A DNA stretch of 64,000 nucleotides from Pseudomonas citri (lineage in GTDB: Bacteria; Pseudomonadota; Gammaproteobacteria; Pseudomonadales; Pseudomonadaceae). The stretch covers positions 83,873-147,872 of the forward strand of contig NZ_JAODAB010000015.1 of NCBI RefSeq assembly GCF_025336485.1. The letters are read 5' to 3'. This document shows positions 39,141-47,142 of the stretch, in pieces. The stretch's first letter is position 1. Each line of letters starts with the position of its first letter. Under the pieces are notes generated by a model, which searched no databases, was not told the DNA's origin, and saw only the letters and a program-made list of their open reading frames with translations. A program made the position numbers and the translations under genes.

Positions 39141-41684
39141 TCAGTAGACATCCCGCCGATACCGTCCCTGCTCGATCAACCGCTCCACGTGCGCGGCGCC
39201 CAGTACTTCGTTGAGCACCTGGTCCACCCCCGCTGCCATGCCCTGCAAGCTGCCGCAGACATAGATCGCCGCGCCGTCGGCCAGCCATTGCTTGAGCAGT
39301 GGGGCGGCTTCGCGCAGGCGGTCCTGGACGTAGATCTTCTGCTCCTGATCGCGGGAAAAGGCCAGGTCCAGGCGCTCCAGGTCGCCGCAGGTCACCCATT
39401 CCTGCAACTCATCGCGGCAGTGGAAGTCGTGTTCGCGGTGACGCTCGCCAAACAGTAGCCAATTGCGCTGCATGCCCTCGGCGATACGCGCCTTGAGCAG
39501 GCTGCGCAGGCCGGCCAGGCCGGTGCCGTTACCCAGCAGGATCATCGGCACGCCCTGAGACGGCAGGTGGAAACCACTGTTGCGCCGCACTCGCAGGCTG
39601 ATGGCGCTGCCCAGCGGCGCATGTTCGGTGAGCCAGCCGGAACCGATGCCCAGGCTCCCGTCGGCGTGACATTCCTGGCGCACGATCAGTTCGAGCACGC
39701 CGTCGGCCGGAATCGACGCGATGGAGTATTCGCGCATTGCCAACGGCGCCAGTGCCTCCACCAGTGCCTGGGCATGCAGGCCCACCAGGTGCGCGCGATT
39801 CTGCGGCAACTGACGAGTGCCCAGTGCTTGTTCCAAGGTGTGCGGCAAGCCGTCGACCTGCACGCGAGCCTTGCCATTGAGACCCAGGCCGTCGAGGAAA
39901 TGCTCGATGGCCCCCAGGTCGTTGCGCGGCAGGACTTCCACCAGGTCGCCGGCCAGCCAACTGCTCGGGCCGGGGGCGGTGAGGCCCAGCAGGTAGACGC
40001 CCGAACCGCTGCTGTCGGGGTTGAGCAAGGTGCGTTGGCTCAACGTCCAATTCTCGAAGGCGGGTGCCTGCCAAGTGCCCGTCGAGGGTTGGCCGGTCAG
40101 CTCGGCCAGTTGCTGTTGCCAGTGTCGCAAGGCGTACGGATCGCCGCTGTCGACTTCCACCGGGGCGAACAGGGTCTTGCCGCCGTGTTCGGCCAACCAG
40201 GCGTGCAAGCGCCGGGCGAAGCCGCAGAAGTGTTGGTACTGCCGGTCGCCCAGGCCCAGTACGGCATAGTGCAGGTGTGCCAGGCTCAACGCCCGGCCCA
40301 GCACTTTGCGTTCGAAGCCCCGGGCGCTGTCCGGCCCCTCGCCGTCACCAAAGGTACTGACCACGAACAGCGCTTGGGTGCAGTCGTTCAAGTCCTGTTC
40401 GTTGAGGTCGGCCAGGGGCTGGACCTTCACCGACAACCCGCCGGCCTGGAGCTGGCCAGCGGTCTGCCAGGCCAGTTGCTCGGCGAAACCGCTCTGGCTG
40501 GCGAAACCGATCAGCCACGCCGGCGCATCGGCCTGGCTGGCGGACAGCGCCTGACGCGCATGACGGACCTGGCGCTGCTTGCGGCGCCGGTCCAGGTACA
40601 GCAACCAACCGGTGATGAAGAACAGCGGCATGCTCAGCGCGGCCACCGTCACCAGGATTCGCCCGACCAAGCCGAAATAGCTGCCCACGTGCAGCGCATA
40701 GACGCTGGTCAGCAACTGCGCCTTGAGGCTCTTGTCGCTGTAGCGGCTGTGCTGGCTGATCGTGCCGCTGGCCGGGTCGACGATGAGCTGGTTCAGCGCC
40801 CGGTCGTGGGGCGAGTTCTTCAGCAGGTAGAACACCGTGGCGGGCTGGCCGGCCACCGGCGACATGCGCACGTTATAAGACGACAGGTCCGGGCCGGCGG
40901 CGCTGTAGATGCTGCTCCACATGGCCCGGTAATCGGCCACCGGTGCGGGGCCGCTCGGTGCCGGGCCGCGATTGCGAATCCGCTCCTCCTTGGGCGAATC
41001 GGAGAGCAGGCGGGTCACGCCTTTGTTGTACCAGTCGTAGGACCAGGTCAGCCCGGTCAGGGCGGCGAGCAGGTAGAACGCCAGGCACCAGGTGCCGGCC
41101 ACCGAATGCAGGTCCCAATGGAAGCTGCGGCCTTTTTTCGCCCAGTCGAGGGTCAGCCACGCCCGCCAGTTTTTCCATTGGCGCGGCCAGCGCAGGTACA
41201 GTCCGGACAGGCAGAAAAACACCAGGATCAGCGTACATGCGCCGGTGATCTGCCGGCCCGCGTCATCGAGGGTCAGGACTCGGTGCAATTTGAGCACCAC
41301 ATCGAAGAACGCCTGGCCCGTCACCTCGCCCATGAACTGCCCGTTGTAGGGATTGAAATAGCGCATGGGGCCGCGCTTTTCTCCGGGGGGCGCGGCGAAG
41401 ATCACCCGCGCGGCGTGATCGTTGTCGGTCTCGACCCAGAGCATGGCGACGGTCTTGCCGGAGGCGGCCTCGATCTGTTCCACCAGTTCGGCGAGCGGCA
41501 GGACACCGGCCGGTTGTTTCGCAACCGTCAGCACCTGTGGGTTCAGTGCCCGCAGGATCTCGTCCTGGAACGATACCGTCGCACCGGTAATGCCCATCAA
41601 CGCCAGGACCAGCCCGGCACTGATGCCGAAAAACCAGTGCAGCTGGAACAGGGTTTTCTTCAACACTTCGCCCGCCTCGTTCAT
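39141..41684 (-). CDS. PepSY-domain flavoreductase (CysJ-like C terminus)
   Basis: 847-residue inner-membrane reductase. A PepSY-associated region with about four membrane segments (near 15-37, 150-170, 200-222, 360-385) is fused to a flavodoxin domain (IGFASQSGFAEQLAW; STFGDGEGPDSA) and a FAD/NADPH ferredoxin-reductase module (MREYSIAS; YVCGSLQG) ending RYRRDVY like sulfite reductase flavoprotein. It resembles PA4513/PiuB-type reductases thought to act on ferric siderophores, which is inference. Possible iron control cannot be shown: the upstream AT-rich stretch matches the Fur consensus only weakly. Confidence 0.88.
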   Translation of the reverse strand: MNEAGEVLKKTLFQLHWFFGISAGLVLALMGITGATVSFQDEILRALNPQVLTVAKQPAGVLPLAELVEQIEAASGKTVAMLWVETDNDHAARVIFAAPPGEKRGPMRYFNPYNGQFMGEVTGQAFFDVVLKLHRVLTLDDAGRQITGACTLILVFFCLSGLYLRWPRQWKNWRAWLTLDWAKKGRSFHWDLHSVAGTWCLAFYLLAALTGLTWSYDWYNKGVTRLLSDSPKEERIRNRGPAPSGPAPVADYRAMWSSIYSAAGPDLSSYNVRMSPVAGQPATVFYLLKNSPHDRALNQLIVDPASGTISQHSRYSDKSLKAQLLTSVYALHVGSYFGLVGRILVTVAALSMPLFFITGWLLYLDRRRKQRQVRHARQALSASQADAPAWLIGFASQSGFAEQLAWQTAGQLQAGGLSVKVQPLADLNEQDLNDCTQALFVVSTFGDGEGPDSARGFERKVLGRALSLAHLHYAVLGLGDRQYQHFCGFARRLHAWLAEHGGKTLFAPVEVDSGDPYALRHWQQQLAELTGQPSTGTWQAPAFENWTLSQRTLLNPDSSGSGVYLLGLTAPGPSSWLAGDLVEVLPRNDLGAIEHFLDGLGLNGKARVQVDGLPHTLEQALGTRQLPQNRAHLVGLHAQALVEALAPLAMREYSIASIPADGVLELIVRQECHADGSLGIGSGWLTEHAPLGSAISLRVRRNSGFHLPSQGVPMILLGNGTGLAGLRSLLKARIAEGMQRNWLLFGERHREHDFHCRDELQEWVTCGDLERLDLAFSRDQEQKIYVQDRLREAAPLLKQWLADGAAIYVCGSLQGMAAGVDQVLNEVLGAAHVERLIEQGRYRRDVY

Positions 41685-42021
41685 TCATGACTGTTCAACA
41701 CGGCGCGTATTATGCCATTTGTTATCGAGAAGCATTCATGATAAGTGCAAAAAGTTCGGGCGCGAGACGGGTGCTGCGGGAGTGAGCCTGCTCGCGATGG
41801 ACAGTCACCGCGCTATCGACAGGCCGTTTCACTCCATGTTGAACACGTGCGTTCGCGGCATTGCATTATTCGCTAATGTTTATGTTGTTTTCGGTCTTTG
41901 ACTTCGTTTGCAGCAATGCTCTAGTGTGCCGTGGCTGCGATTTAATTAATTGTCAAAGCACTTCTTGATAAGTGGCTGCAGCAATAAGATTGAAAATAAC
42001 CACGTAATTAAAGGATTAATT
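41685..42021. other. AT-rich gap before toxin-like gene, with half REP
   Basis: 337 bases without a supportable gene. A degenerate half REP sits at 41777-41800 (GGGAGTGAGCCTGCTCGCGA). From about 41860 the sequence becomes much more AT-rich than its surroundings (ATTTAATTAATTG, GTAATTAAAGGATTAATT). It presumably holds the divergent promoters for the flavoreductase and the toxin-like gene; AAAGGA at 42010-42015 is the ribosome-binding site of the latter. Confidence 0.6.
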
Positions 42022-44289
42022 ATGAGTTCTAATGCACTCTGGGATGATGCACTTAATTCCGCCTCGCCGGACGACATCACCCGATTTGCCCAGTTGGCGC
42101 CAAAGACGCTGTCCAACGCCTCGGCCCCGGAACGGGAGGGCGAGTCCCGTGGTAAAGGGCTGTTGCTGACCAAGAAACAAATCATCGATCTGCGTAAATA
42201 TGAAGCGGCCGCCCTGGCTCTGCCGTTTACCTTGAACGATGTGAAGGATTATCTGAATTTTGGTGACGCAGCGGGCGGCGGCGTCGGGCTCAAGGCCGAC
42301 GACTTCCTGAAAACCTTCAGTGCAACCCGACGCCATGCCCAACGCTGGTCGCCGTTGCGTGAGGCCATCATGTTGACCGGTAGTCAGTTGAAACTGTTCG
42401 CCGCCAGTATGCTCACTTACGGCGAGGCCATGGAAGAGGTCTACGCGGAGGTCAGGACTGCCGTTCAACTTGATCAATATCAGGTCAATACGCTGGAGCA
42501 ACTAAAAAGGCTGGAACTGCAACTGGGCGATAAATTTCTGGGTGTTGAAGTGGATCCGGAGGATCTCGAAGATTTGGGTTCCTACCTCGAAAAAATCTTT
42601 GACCACGTCGAGAGGAATCTAAAGAGTGTCAGTGATATCAAGGTATCGTTGGCGACGTTTGGTTACGATCTGCGTGTGTACATACTGCCTGAAATCAAGT
42701 TTCGCCTCGATTTGATTGGTAGCAGTTCGTTGCCGGTTGAAGTCAACATGCTCAAGCAGCAGATCGATGAACGCGCCGTGCAAATCGGCGAGAAGAACGC
42801 CGCCTATAAAGCCGCTGTGGAAAAGTCCATCGGCGCGGCGGCCGGGTTGAATCTCGTCGGCCTGGCCCTGGCGATTTATCTGGGCGTCGAAGCTGAAAAC
42901 ATTCGGGCCGACAGGAACCGTCTCTACAAGGAACAGGAAGAGGCGCTCGAAACACTCAAGGCCAAGAACCAGACCCTGGGTTCCCTGAGTCGGGTCAAAC
43001 ATGATCTGCAAGGGCTTGAGTTGGTCGCTGTCGATGCGGATATCGCTACGCAGAACCTGATGCACGTCTGGAATGTCATGCACCTCTACCTGCAAAGCTC
43101 CCAGGAAGCGGTGGCCGGGATTACCGACGCGTTGCGGCTAAGGCAGTTCATGTCGGCGTTTCGTGAGGTGGTCAGGCCCTGGAAGCAGATCGAGACCGAC
43201 GCCGACGCGTTGATCGCGGTGTTCAAGGAGGCCGACGCAGAGTACGAGCGTGTGTATGGCAACCGCCCCCGTTTTGCCGGTTACACCGCGTTGCCGGCAG
43301 GCTATCCCAGTGTCGATCTCAACCTCATGGCCGAGAGCGGCGCGCAGGTACGAGAGTCTGCTGTCCATTCCCTTACGCTCTTCACCCAGTGGAACTACCT
43401 GCCGGCCTTGCATGAGCGGTTCAGTGCCATGGCGCGCGATGTAAGCACCAGCACCGGTGTCTTGAGCCATGCGGCATTGAGCACGAAGATCAAACTCGAA
43501 GTCGAGATGGGGCGCCTGGAAATGCTGGAGAAAGAGTTGGCGAATGAGGAGGATGAGCAGGAAATTGCAGACATCCAGGCCGACCGTGCTAAAGCACTGG
43601 ACAGTATCGGGACGCTGCTGGGGCAATCAACCCGTCAACTGTCCAGCCAACTGTCGGCCATCGATGACACTTTCGATCGACGCTTGACCCTGGGATTCAT
43701 CGACGATCTTGAAAAAGAGCAGCGCGCTGTCGAGGTCGTCCTCGTGCAATTGAAACAAGAACACGCCGAGGGCCAGGACAAGCGCCGTGTGCTCAGCGAA
43801 GCCATCAATGCGCTTAAACAGAGCGGCATCGAGCAGATTGGCAACGATCTGCTGCTGACGGTGGAGGAAGTCACCAAGCTCGGTGTCGCGCCTCCCCAGG
43901 TGCAGTTGGTCATGTTTGCCGTCGAGCAGTTGAAAAAGACCCTTGGGCAAGTTGGCGAGGGGTTGCGTTTCCTGGACCTGCTGCGCCAGCGCGACAAAGT
44001 GGTGGAAGGCATCCAGGCCCTGGCGCGCGACATCGAGTTGAAAGACGTCGGGCTCGCCGCGCTCAAGGGCAAAGTCGAATTCCTCCAGATCATTCATACC
44101 CTGGACGATCAGCGTCGACGTTACGTGGGCGAGTATCAACGCGCGGTCCGGGGCTTCCAGTTGTTTGCCGAGCAGGCGAAGACGGGCAGTCAAGCCGAGC
44201 TGGCGGAACATCGAACCGGTTTCATCAACCGGCTACGGCAATTCATCGCGTTCCTGGAGCCACTGTCGCTGCCCCTGGCACCTCGCTGA
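42022..44289 (+). CDS. XaxA/YaxA-like alpha-pore-forming toxin with long helical C-terminal half
   Basis: 755 residues, almost entirely helical, no signal peptide. Residues 1-413 look like the XaxA/YaxA component of alpha-xenorhabdolysin binary toxins: LTKKQIIDLRKYEAAALALP near 49-68, a hydrophobic foot (IGAAAGLNLVGLALAIYLG, 270-288) between long charged helices, and a C-terminal stretch around FREVVRPWKQIE. This part alone equals a whole XaxA (about 400 residues). Residues 414-755 form a second coiled-coil unit of about XaxB size but without an obvious membrane segment. XaxA binds first or assists XaxB in forming host-membrane pores. The family call is from memory of the pattern and needs a profile search. 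AAGGA lies 6 bases before the ATG at 42022. Confidence 0.62.
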   Translation: MSSNALWDDALNSASPDDITRFAQLAPKTLSNASAPEREGESRGKGLLLTKKQIIDLRKYEAAALALPFTLNDVKDYLNFGDAAGGGVGLKADDFLKTFSATRRHAQRWSPLREAIMLTGSQLKLFAASMLTYGEAMEEVYAEVRTAVQLDQYQVNTLEQLKRLELQLGDKFLGVEVDPEDLEDLGSYLEKIFDHVERNLKSVSDIKVSLATFGYDLRVYILPEIKFRLDLIGSSSLPVEVNMLKQQIDERAVQIGEKNAAYKAAVEKSIGAAAGLNLVGLALAIYLGVEAENIRADRNRLYKEQEEALETLKAKNQTLGSLSRVKHDLQGLELVAVDADIATQNLMHVWNVMHLYLQSSQEAVAGITDALRLRQFMSAFREVVRPWKQIETDADALIAVFKEADAEYERVYGNRPRFAGYTALPAGYPSVDLNLMAESGAQVRESAVHSLTLFTQWNYLPALHERFSAMARDVSTSTGVLSHAALSTKIKLEVEMGRLEMLEKELANEEDEQEIADIQADRAKALDSIGTLLGQSTRQLSSQLSAIDDTFDRRLTLGFIDDLEKEQRAVEVVLVQLKQEHAEGQDKRRVLSEAINALKQSGIEQIGNDLLLTVEEVTKLGVAPPQVQLVMFAVEQLKKTLGQVGEGLRFLDLLRQRDKVVEGIQALARDIELKDVGLAALKGKVEFLQIIHTLDDQRRRYVGEYQRAVRGFQLFAEQAKTGSQAELAEHRTGFINRLRQFIAFLEPLSLPLAPR

Positions 44290-44336
44290 GCCTCGATCAA
44301 TGGGTGATAGCCGTGAGCTGTCGATGAATAGATGAA

Positions 44337-44385
44337 ACGACTGTCGGTATGGGCTGTGCCCTGTGTACGGCTGACCGACGGTCGT
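44337..44385 (+). other. Intercistronic hairpin
   Basis: ACGACTGTCGGT (44337-44348) pairs with ACCGACGGTCGT (44374-44385), 12 bp with one G-U, 25-base loop, in the 116-base gap between the toxin-like gene and the next. TTCTGGTTTGG follows, so termination would be partial at most. Confidence 0.55.
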
Positions 44386-44405
44386 TCTGGTTTGGATGAC
44401 CGGTC

Positions 44406-45314
44406 ATGTCGGATTATTTACTGGACGCGAAGGACTTTTCGTCCTTGAGAGAGTACATGAGTTTCCTGAGTGATCTCCCTGGCGCGCTGGCAGAGATCAA
44501 GCGCTTTTCAGACGATTTCCAACGCTCGGGTCACGTACTGATGACGCCACCTGATGCGCAGGCGCTGACGCGGGCTGCCATTGCCAATGAAGGGCGTTGG
44601 CGGGCGATTACCATGGTCGTTCCGTCACTGAGCACCATGGGCCGTCAATTGGTCGCGCAAACGTCGACGTTTCTCGGAGAGCTTGAACAGGTGGCGCAAG
44701 GCGCGACCGGCCCGGCGCGTCGTCAGCCGCTCGGGACTGTCGATCCGCAGCACTTCACACCGATCAACGCTGGATCGCAAGGGACCAATCGTCCGCCCGA
44801 TGTCCTGTACCTGATCAACAATCTCTGTTTGCGACTGAACCAATGCGCGAAGGTCACTGCGCATTTCAAGTCCTTGATCGTCGAAGTTTCGCAGACGATC
44901 CATAGCATTTTCGTGCGCTTCATCGAGTCATTGGCGCTGAGGTTGTGTGTCTGTGATGCGCCTGTCTCAAAGATCGAGGCGTATTACAGCCTGGGGCGCA
45001 TAGCCTTGCCGAACATGCAGTACGACCCGGCGGGCCAGTATTCCCAGGCACAGCGTCGGGAAAAGGCCAATGAGCATCTGAAGGTGTTGAACGGGCTGTA
45101 TGCACGCGCCATCTCGGCGGGTAATAACTTTGCCGATTTCTGTCATCGCATGAATTACTTCCTGGTCTGTATGAAGGACGAGCTTCAATCCAATGACCAG
45201 CACTGTAGCTTCAGACGCGCCAGAAGTTCGATGGCCCAGTTGGCTTATCCGCTGGAAGAGCTGAGCCAGATGGTTGATGCCCTGATCGCCATGTCAGCCC
45301 GGCTCAAGGCATGA
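44406..45314 (+). CDS. Unrecognised protein, likely partner of the toxin-like gene
   Basis: 302 residues that I cannot assign. Predicted mostly helical, with a Gly/Pro/Gln-rich middle (about 98-135), one hydrophobic amphipathic stretch (SIFVRFIESLALRL, about 174-187) followed directly by CVC, and no signal peptide. It lies downstream of the XaxA-like gene in the same direction and ends at a terminator, so the two probably form one operon. It could be a second pore component, a chaperone or an immunity factor; the sequence does not decide. No strong Shine-Dalgarno sequence precedes the ATG at 44406. Confidence 0.75.
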   Translation: MSDYLLDAKDFSSLREYMSFLSDLPGALAEIKRFSDDFQRSGHVLMTPPDAQALTRAAIANEGRWRAITMVVPSLSTMGRQLVAQTSTFLGELEQVAQGATGPARRQPLGTVDPQHFTPINAGSQGTNRPPDVLYLINNLCLRLNQCAKVTAHFKSLIVEVSQTIHSIFVRFIESLALRLCVCDAPVSKIEAYYSLGRIALPNMQYDPAGQYSQAQRREKANEHLKVLNGLYARAISAGNNFADFCHRMNYFLVCMKDELQSNDQHCSFRRARSSMAQLAYPLEELSQMVDALIAMSARLKA

Positions 45315-45344
45315 AAAAAGCCCGTGACAGACGTCACGGGCTTT
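45314..45344. terminator. Bidirectional terminator between toxin locus and speC
   Basis: Perfect 12-bp stem AAAGCCCGTGAC (45317-45328) / GTCACGGGCTTT (45333-45344), AGAC loop. Read on the minus strand it ends in six T, so it is a strong terminator for speC; on the plus strand the T-run is short. It sits directly at the stop of the 302-residue gene. Confidence 0.9.
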
Positions 45345-45365
45345 CGGGATTACGCGGCCGATGGC

Positions 45366-46529
45366 TTACACGTAATACGATTTCAGCGGCGGGAAACCGT
45401 TGAATTCCACCGCGCTGTAGCTGGTGGTGTAGGCACCGGTCGACAGCCAGTACAGGCGGTCACCGATGGCCAGGTTCAGCGGCAGGCCGTACTTGTAGTT
45501 TTCGTACATGATGTCGGCGCTGTCGCAAGTCGGGCCGGCGATGACCACTTCTTCCATCTCGCCTTTCTTCTCGGTCCAGATCGGGAATTTGATGGCTTCG
45601 TCCATGGTCTCGATCAGGCCGGAGAACTTGCCCACGTCCGTGTACACCCAACGCTCGACGGCGGTACGGGATTTACGCGCCACCAGCACCACTTCGCTGA
45701 CCAGGATACCGGCGTTGGCGATCAACGAACGGCCCGGCTCCAGGATGATTTCCGGCAGGTCGTCGCCGAAGTCTTCCTTGAGGAAACGGATGATTTCCTC
45801 GGCGTAGGTTTCCAGGCTGTTGGTACGGGTGATGTAGTTGGCCGGGAAGCCGCCGCCCATGTTGATCAGTTTCAGCTCGATGCCGTCTTCTTCTTTAAGA
45901 CGCTCGAAGATCACCTTGACCTTGGCGATGGCTGCGTCCCAGACGCTGATGTCGCGCTGTTGCGAGCCGACGTGGAACGAGATGCCGTACGGCACCAGGC
46001 CCAGGTCGCGGGCCAGGATCAGCAGGTCCATGGCCATGTCGGTCTGGCAGCCGAACTTGCGCGACAGCGGCCAGTCAGCGGTGGTCGAGCCTTCGGTGAG
46101 GATGCGTACATAGACTTTCGAACCCGGCGCGGCCTTGGCGATGTTGCGCAGGTCGGCTTCGGAGTCGGTGGCGTACAGGCGCACGCCCTTCTCGTAGAAG
46201 TAGCGGATGTCCTTGGATTTCTTGATGGTGTTGCCGTAGCTGATCTGGTCCGGAGTCACGCCGCGGCTCAGGACCTTGTCCAGCTCATAGATCGAGGCGA
46301 TGTCGAAGTTCGAGCCTTTTTCCTTGAGCAGGTCGATGATTTCCACTGCCGGGTTGGCCTTGACGGCGTAGTACACCTTGGCGAATTCGAACCCGGCGCG
46401 CAGGTCGTCGTAGGCCTGGGCGATCATCGCGGTGTCGATCACCACGAACGGGGTTTCCTGCTTGTCGGCGAACGCTTTCATTTTCTGGAAAGTTTCGCGC
46501 GCGAAATAATCTTCGACCTGGATCGACAT
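45366..46529 (-). CDS. speC: Ornithine decarboxylase (alanine-racemase fold)
   Basis: 387-residue PLP enzyme making putrescine from ornithine, of the small eukaryotic-like fold rather than the large E. coli SpeC fold. Lys57 in YYAVKANP binds PLP. The dimer-interface active-site residue Cys335 lies in GPTCDSAD, and HVGSQQRD and EPGRS form cofactor contacts. Starts with ATG at 46529 after AGGAGT. Divergent from prfC across a long structured gap. Confidence 0.95.
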   Translation of the reverse strand: MSIQVEDYFARETFQKMKAFADKQETPFVVIDTAMIAQAYDDLRAGFEFAKVYYAVKANPAVEIIDLLKEKGSNFDIASIYELDKVLSRGVTPDQISYGNTIKKSKDIRYFYEKGVRLYATDSEADLRNIAKAAPGSKVYVRILTEGSTTADWPLSRKFGCQTDMAMDLLILARDLGLVPYGISFHVGSQQRDISVWDAAIAKVKVIFERLKEEDGIELKLINMGGGFPANYITRTNSLETYAEEIIRFLKEDFGDDLPEIILEPGRSLIANAGILVSEVVLVARKSRTAVERWVYTDVGKFSGLIETMDEAIKFPIWTEKKGEMEEVVIAGPTCDSADIMYENYKYGLPLNLAIGDRLYWLSTGAYTTSYSAVEFNGFPPLKSYYV

Positions 46530-47142
46530 ACGTTGGGACTCCTACTGGGCAAACATCAGGATCAATGGGTGTAAGGGGCGGTTAGCCCTCGTGAACGTCC
46601 TCCGTATCCCCACTTTGGTTCGCCTACTTCCCAAGGCATTGCCGCCGAAAGCAAAAAGGCCATCCAGGTCGTTTGAGAGCTACTGCGCTTGGCAATACTG
46701 CGTTGGGAAGAGGCTCGGAATGCTCATTTACAATCAGTAAACTCCGCTTCCTCGCCTCCTCCCGCCTTGTCTTGCCTGCGCTCGCTACGCTCTCAAACGA
46801 CCTGAAATAGGATGCCCTTGGCCTTGCTGTCTCGTCGTCAGTACTTGAGCCGGATGGATCGTTTCCAGCATGGACGTTCGGCGCGAACTTTAGGGCGTGA
46901 GGGGCCTGAGATCAACTAAAAATGTCGCGTTTTTGCACACATCCGTCGTGCGGCCCGCGACGGCTCATGATGTAACCGACCTGTGTGACGGATTGATGTT
47001 CCTTCGGATCGATCGTTGCGGATCGCCCGGGCCGTTCCCGCAGTGCTCGGACGCGACGAATCACCTCGGCACCGGTGGTCCATGGACGGTGTTTCAAGCT
47101 ATACTCCCGGCCCTTTTTTTATCACCTGCCAGGCGATTTCCC
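46530..47142. other. 613-base speC-prfC gap with structured element
   Basis: No coding region I can support, although an open frame runs in from 46897 ahead of prfC. The speC-proximal part holds a large inverted-repeat element (46665-46804, listed separately). The prfC-proximal part ends with TATACT at 47100-47105, a -10-like hexamer 37 bases before the prfC start. Confidence 0.6.
46665..46804. ncRNA. Candidate structured RNA or repeat element
   Basis: A perfect 16-bp inverted repeat, CAGGTCGTTTGAGAGC (46665-46680) and GCTCTCAAACGACCTG (46789-46804), encloses about 108 bases that include an internal stem TTTAC/GTAAA (46727-46741) and pyrimidine-rich CTTCCTCGCCTCCTCCCGCC. The pairing continues imperfectly outside the repeat. 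It could be the speC leader, a separate small RNA or a miniature repeat; the strand of any transcript is unknown. Confidence 0.4.

Noticed and set aside
41700..41760. Fur box upstream of the flavoreductase
   Set aside because: The best 19-base alignments I could make match only about 11 positions, which AT-rich sequence gives by chance.
46897..47142. In-frame extension or separate gene ahead of prfC
   Set aside because: RF3 starts at the conserved MTKQAAEV; the extension has no ribosome-binding site or conserved motif.
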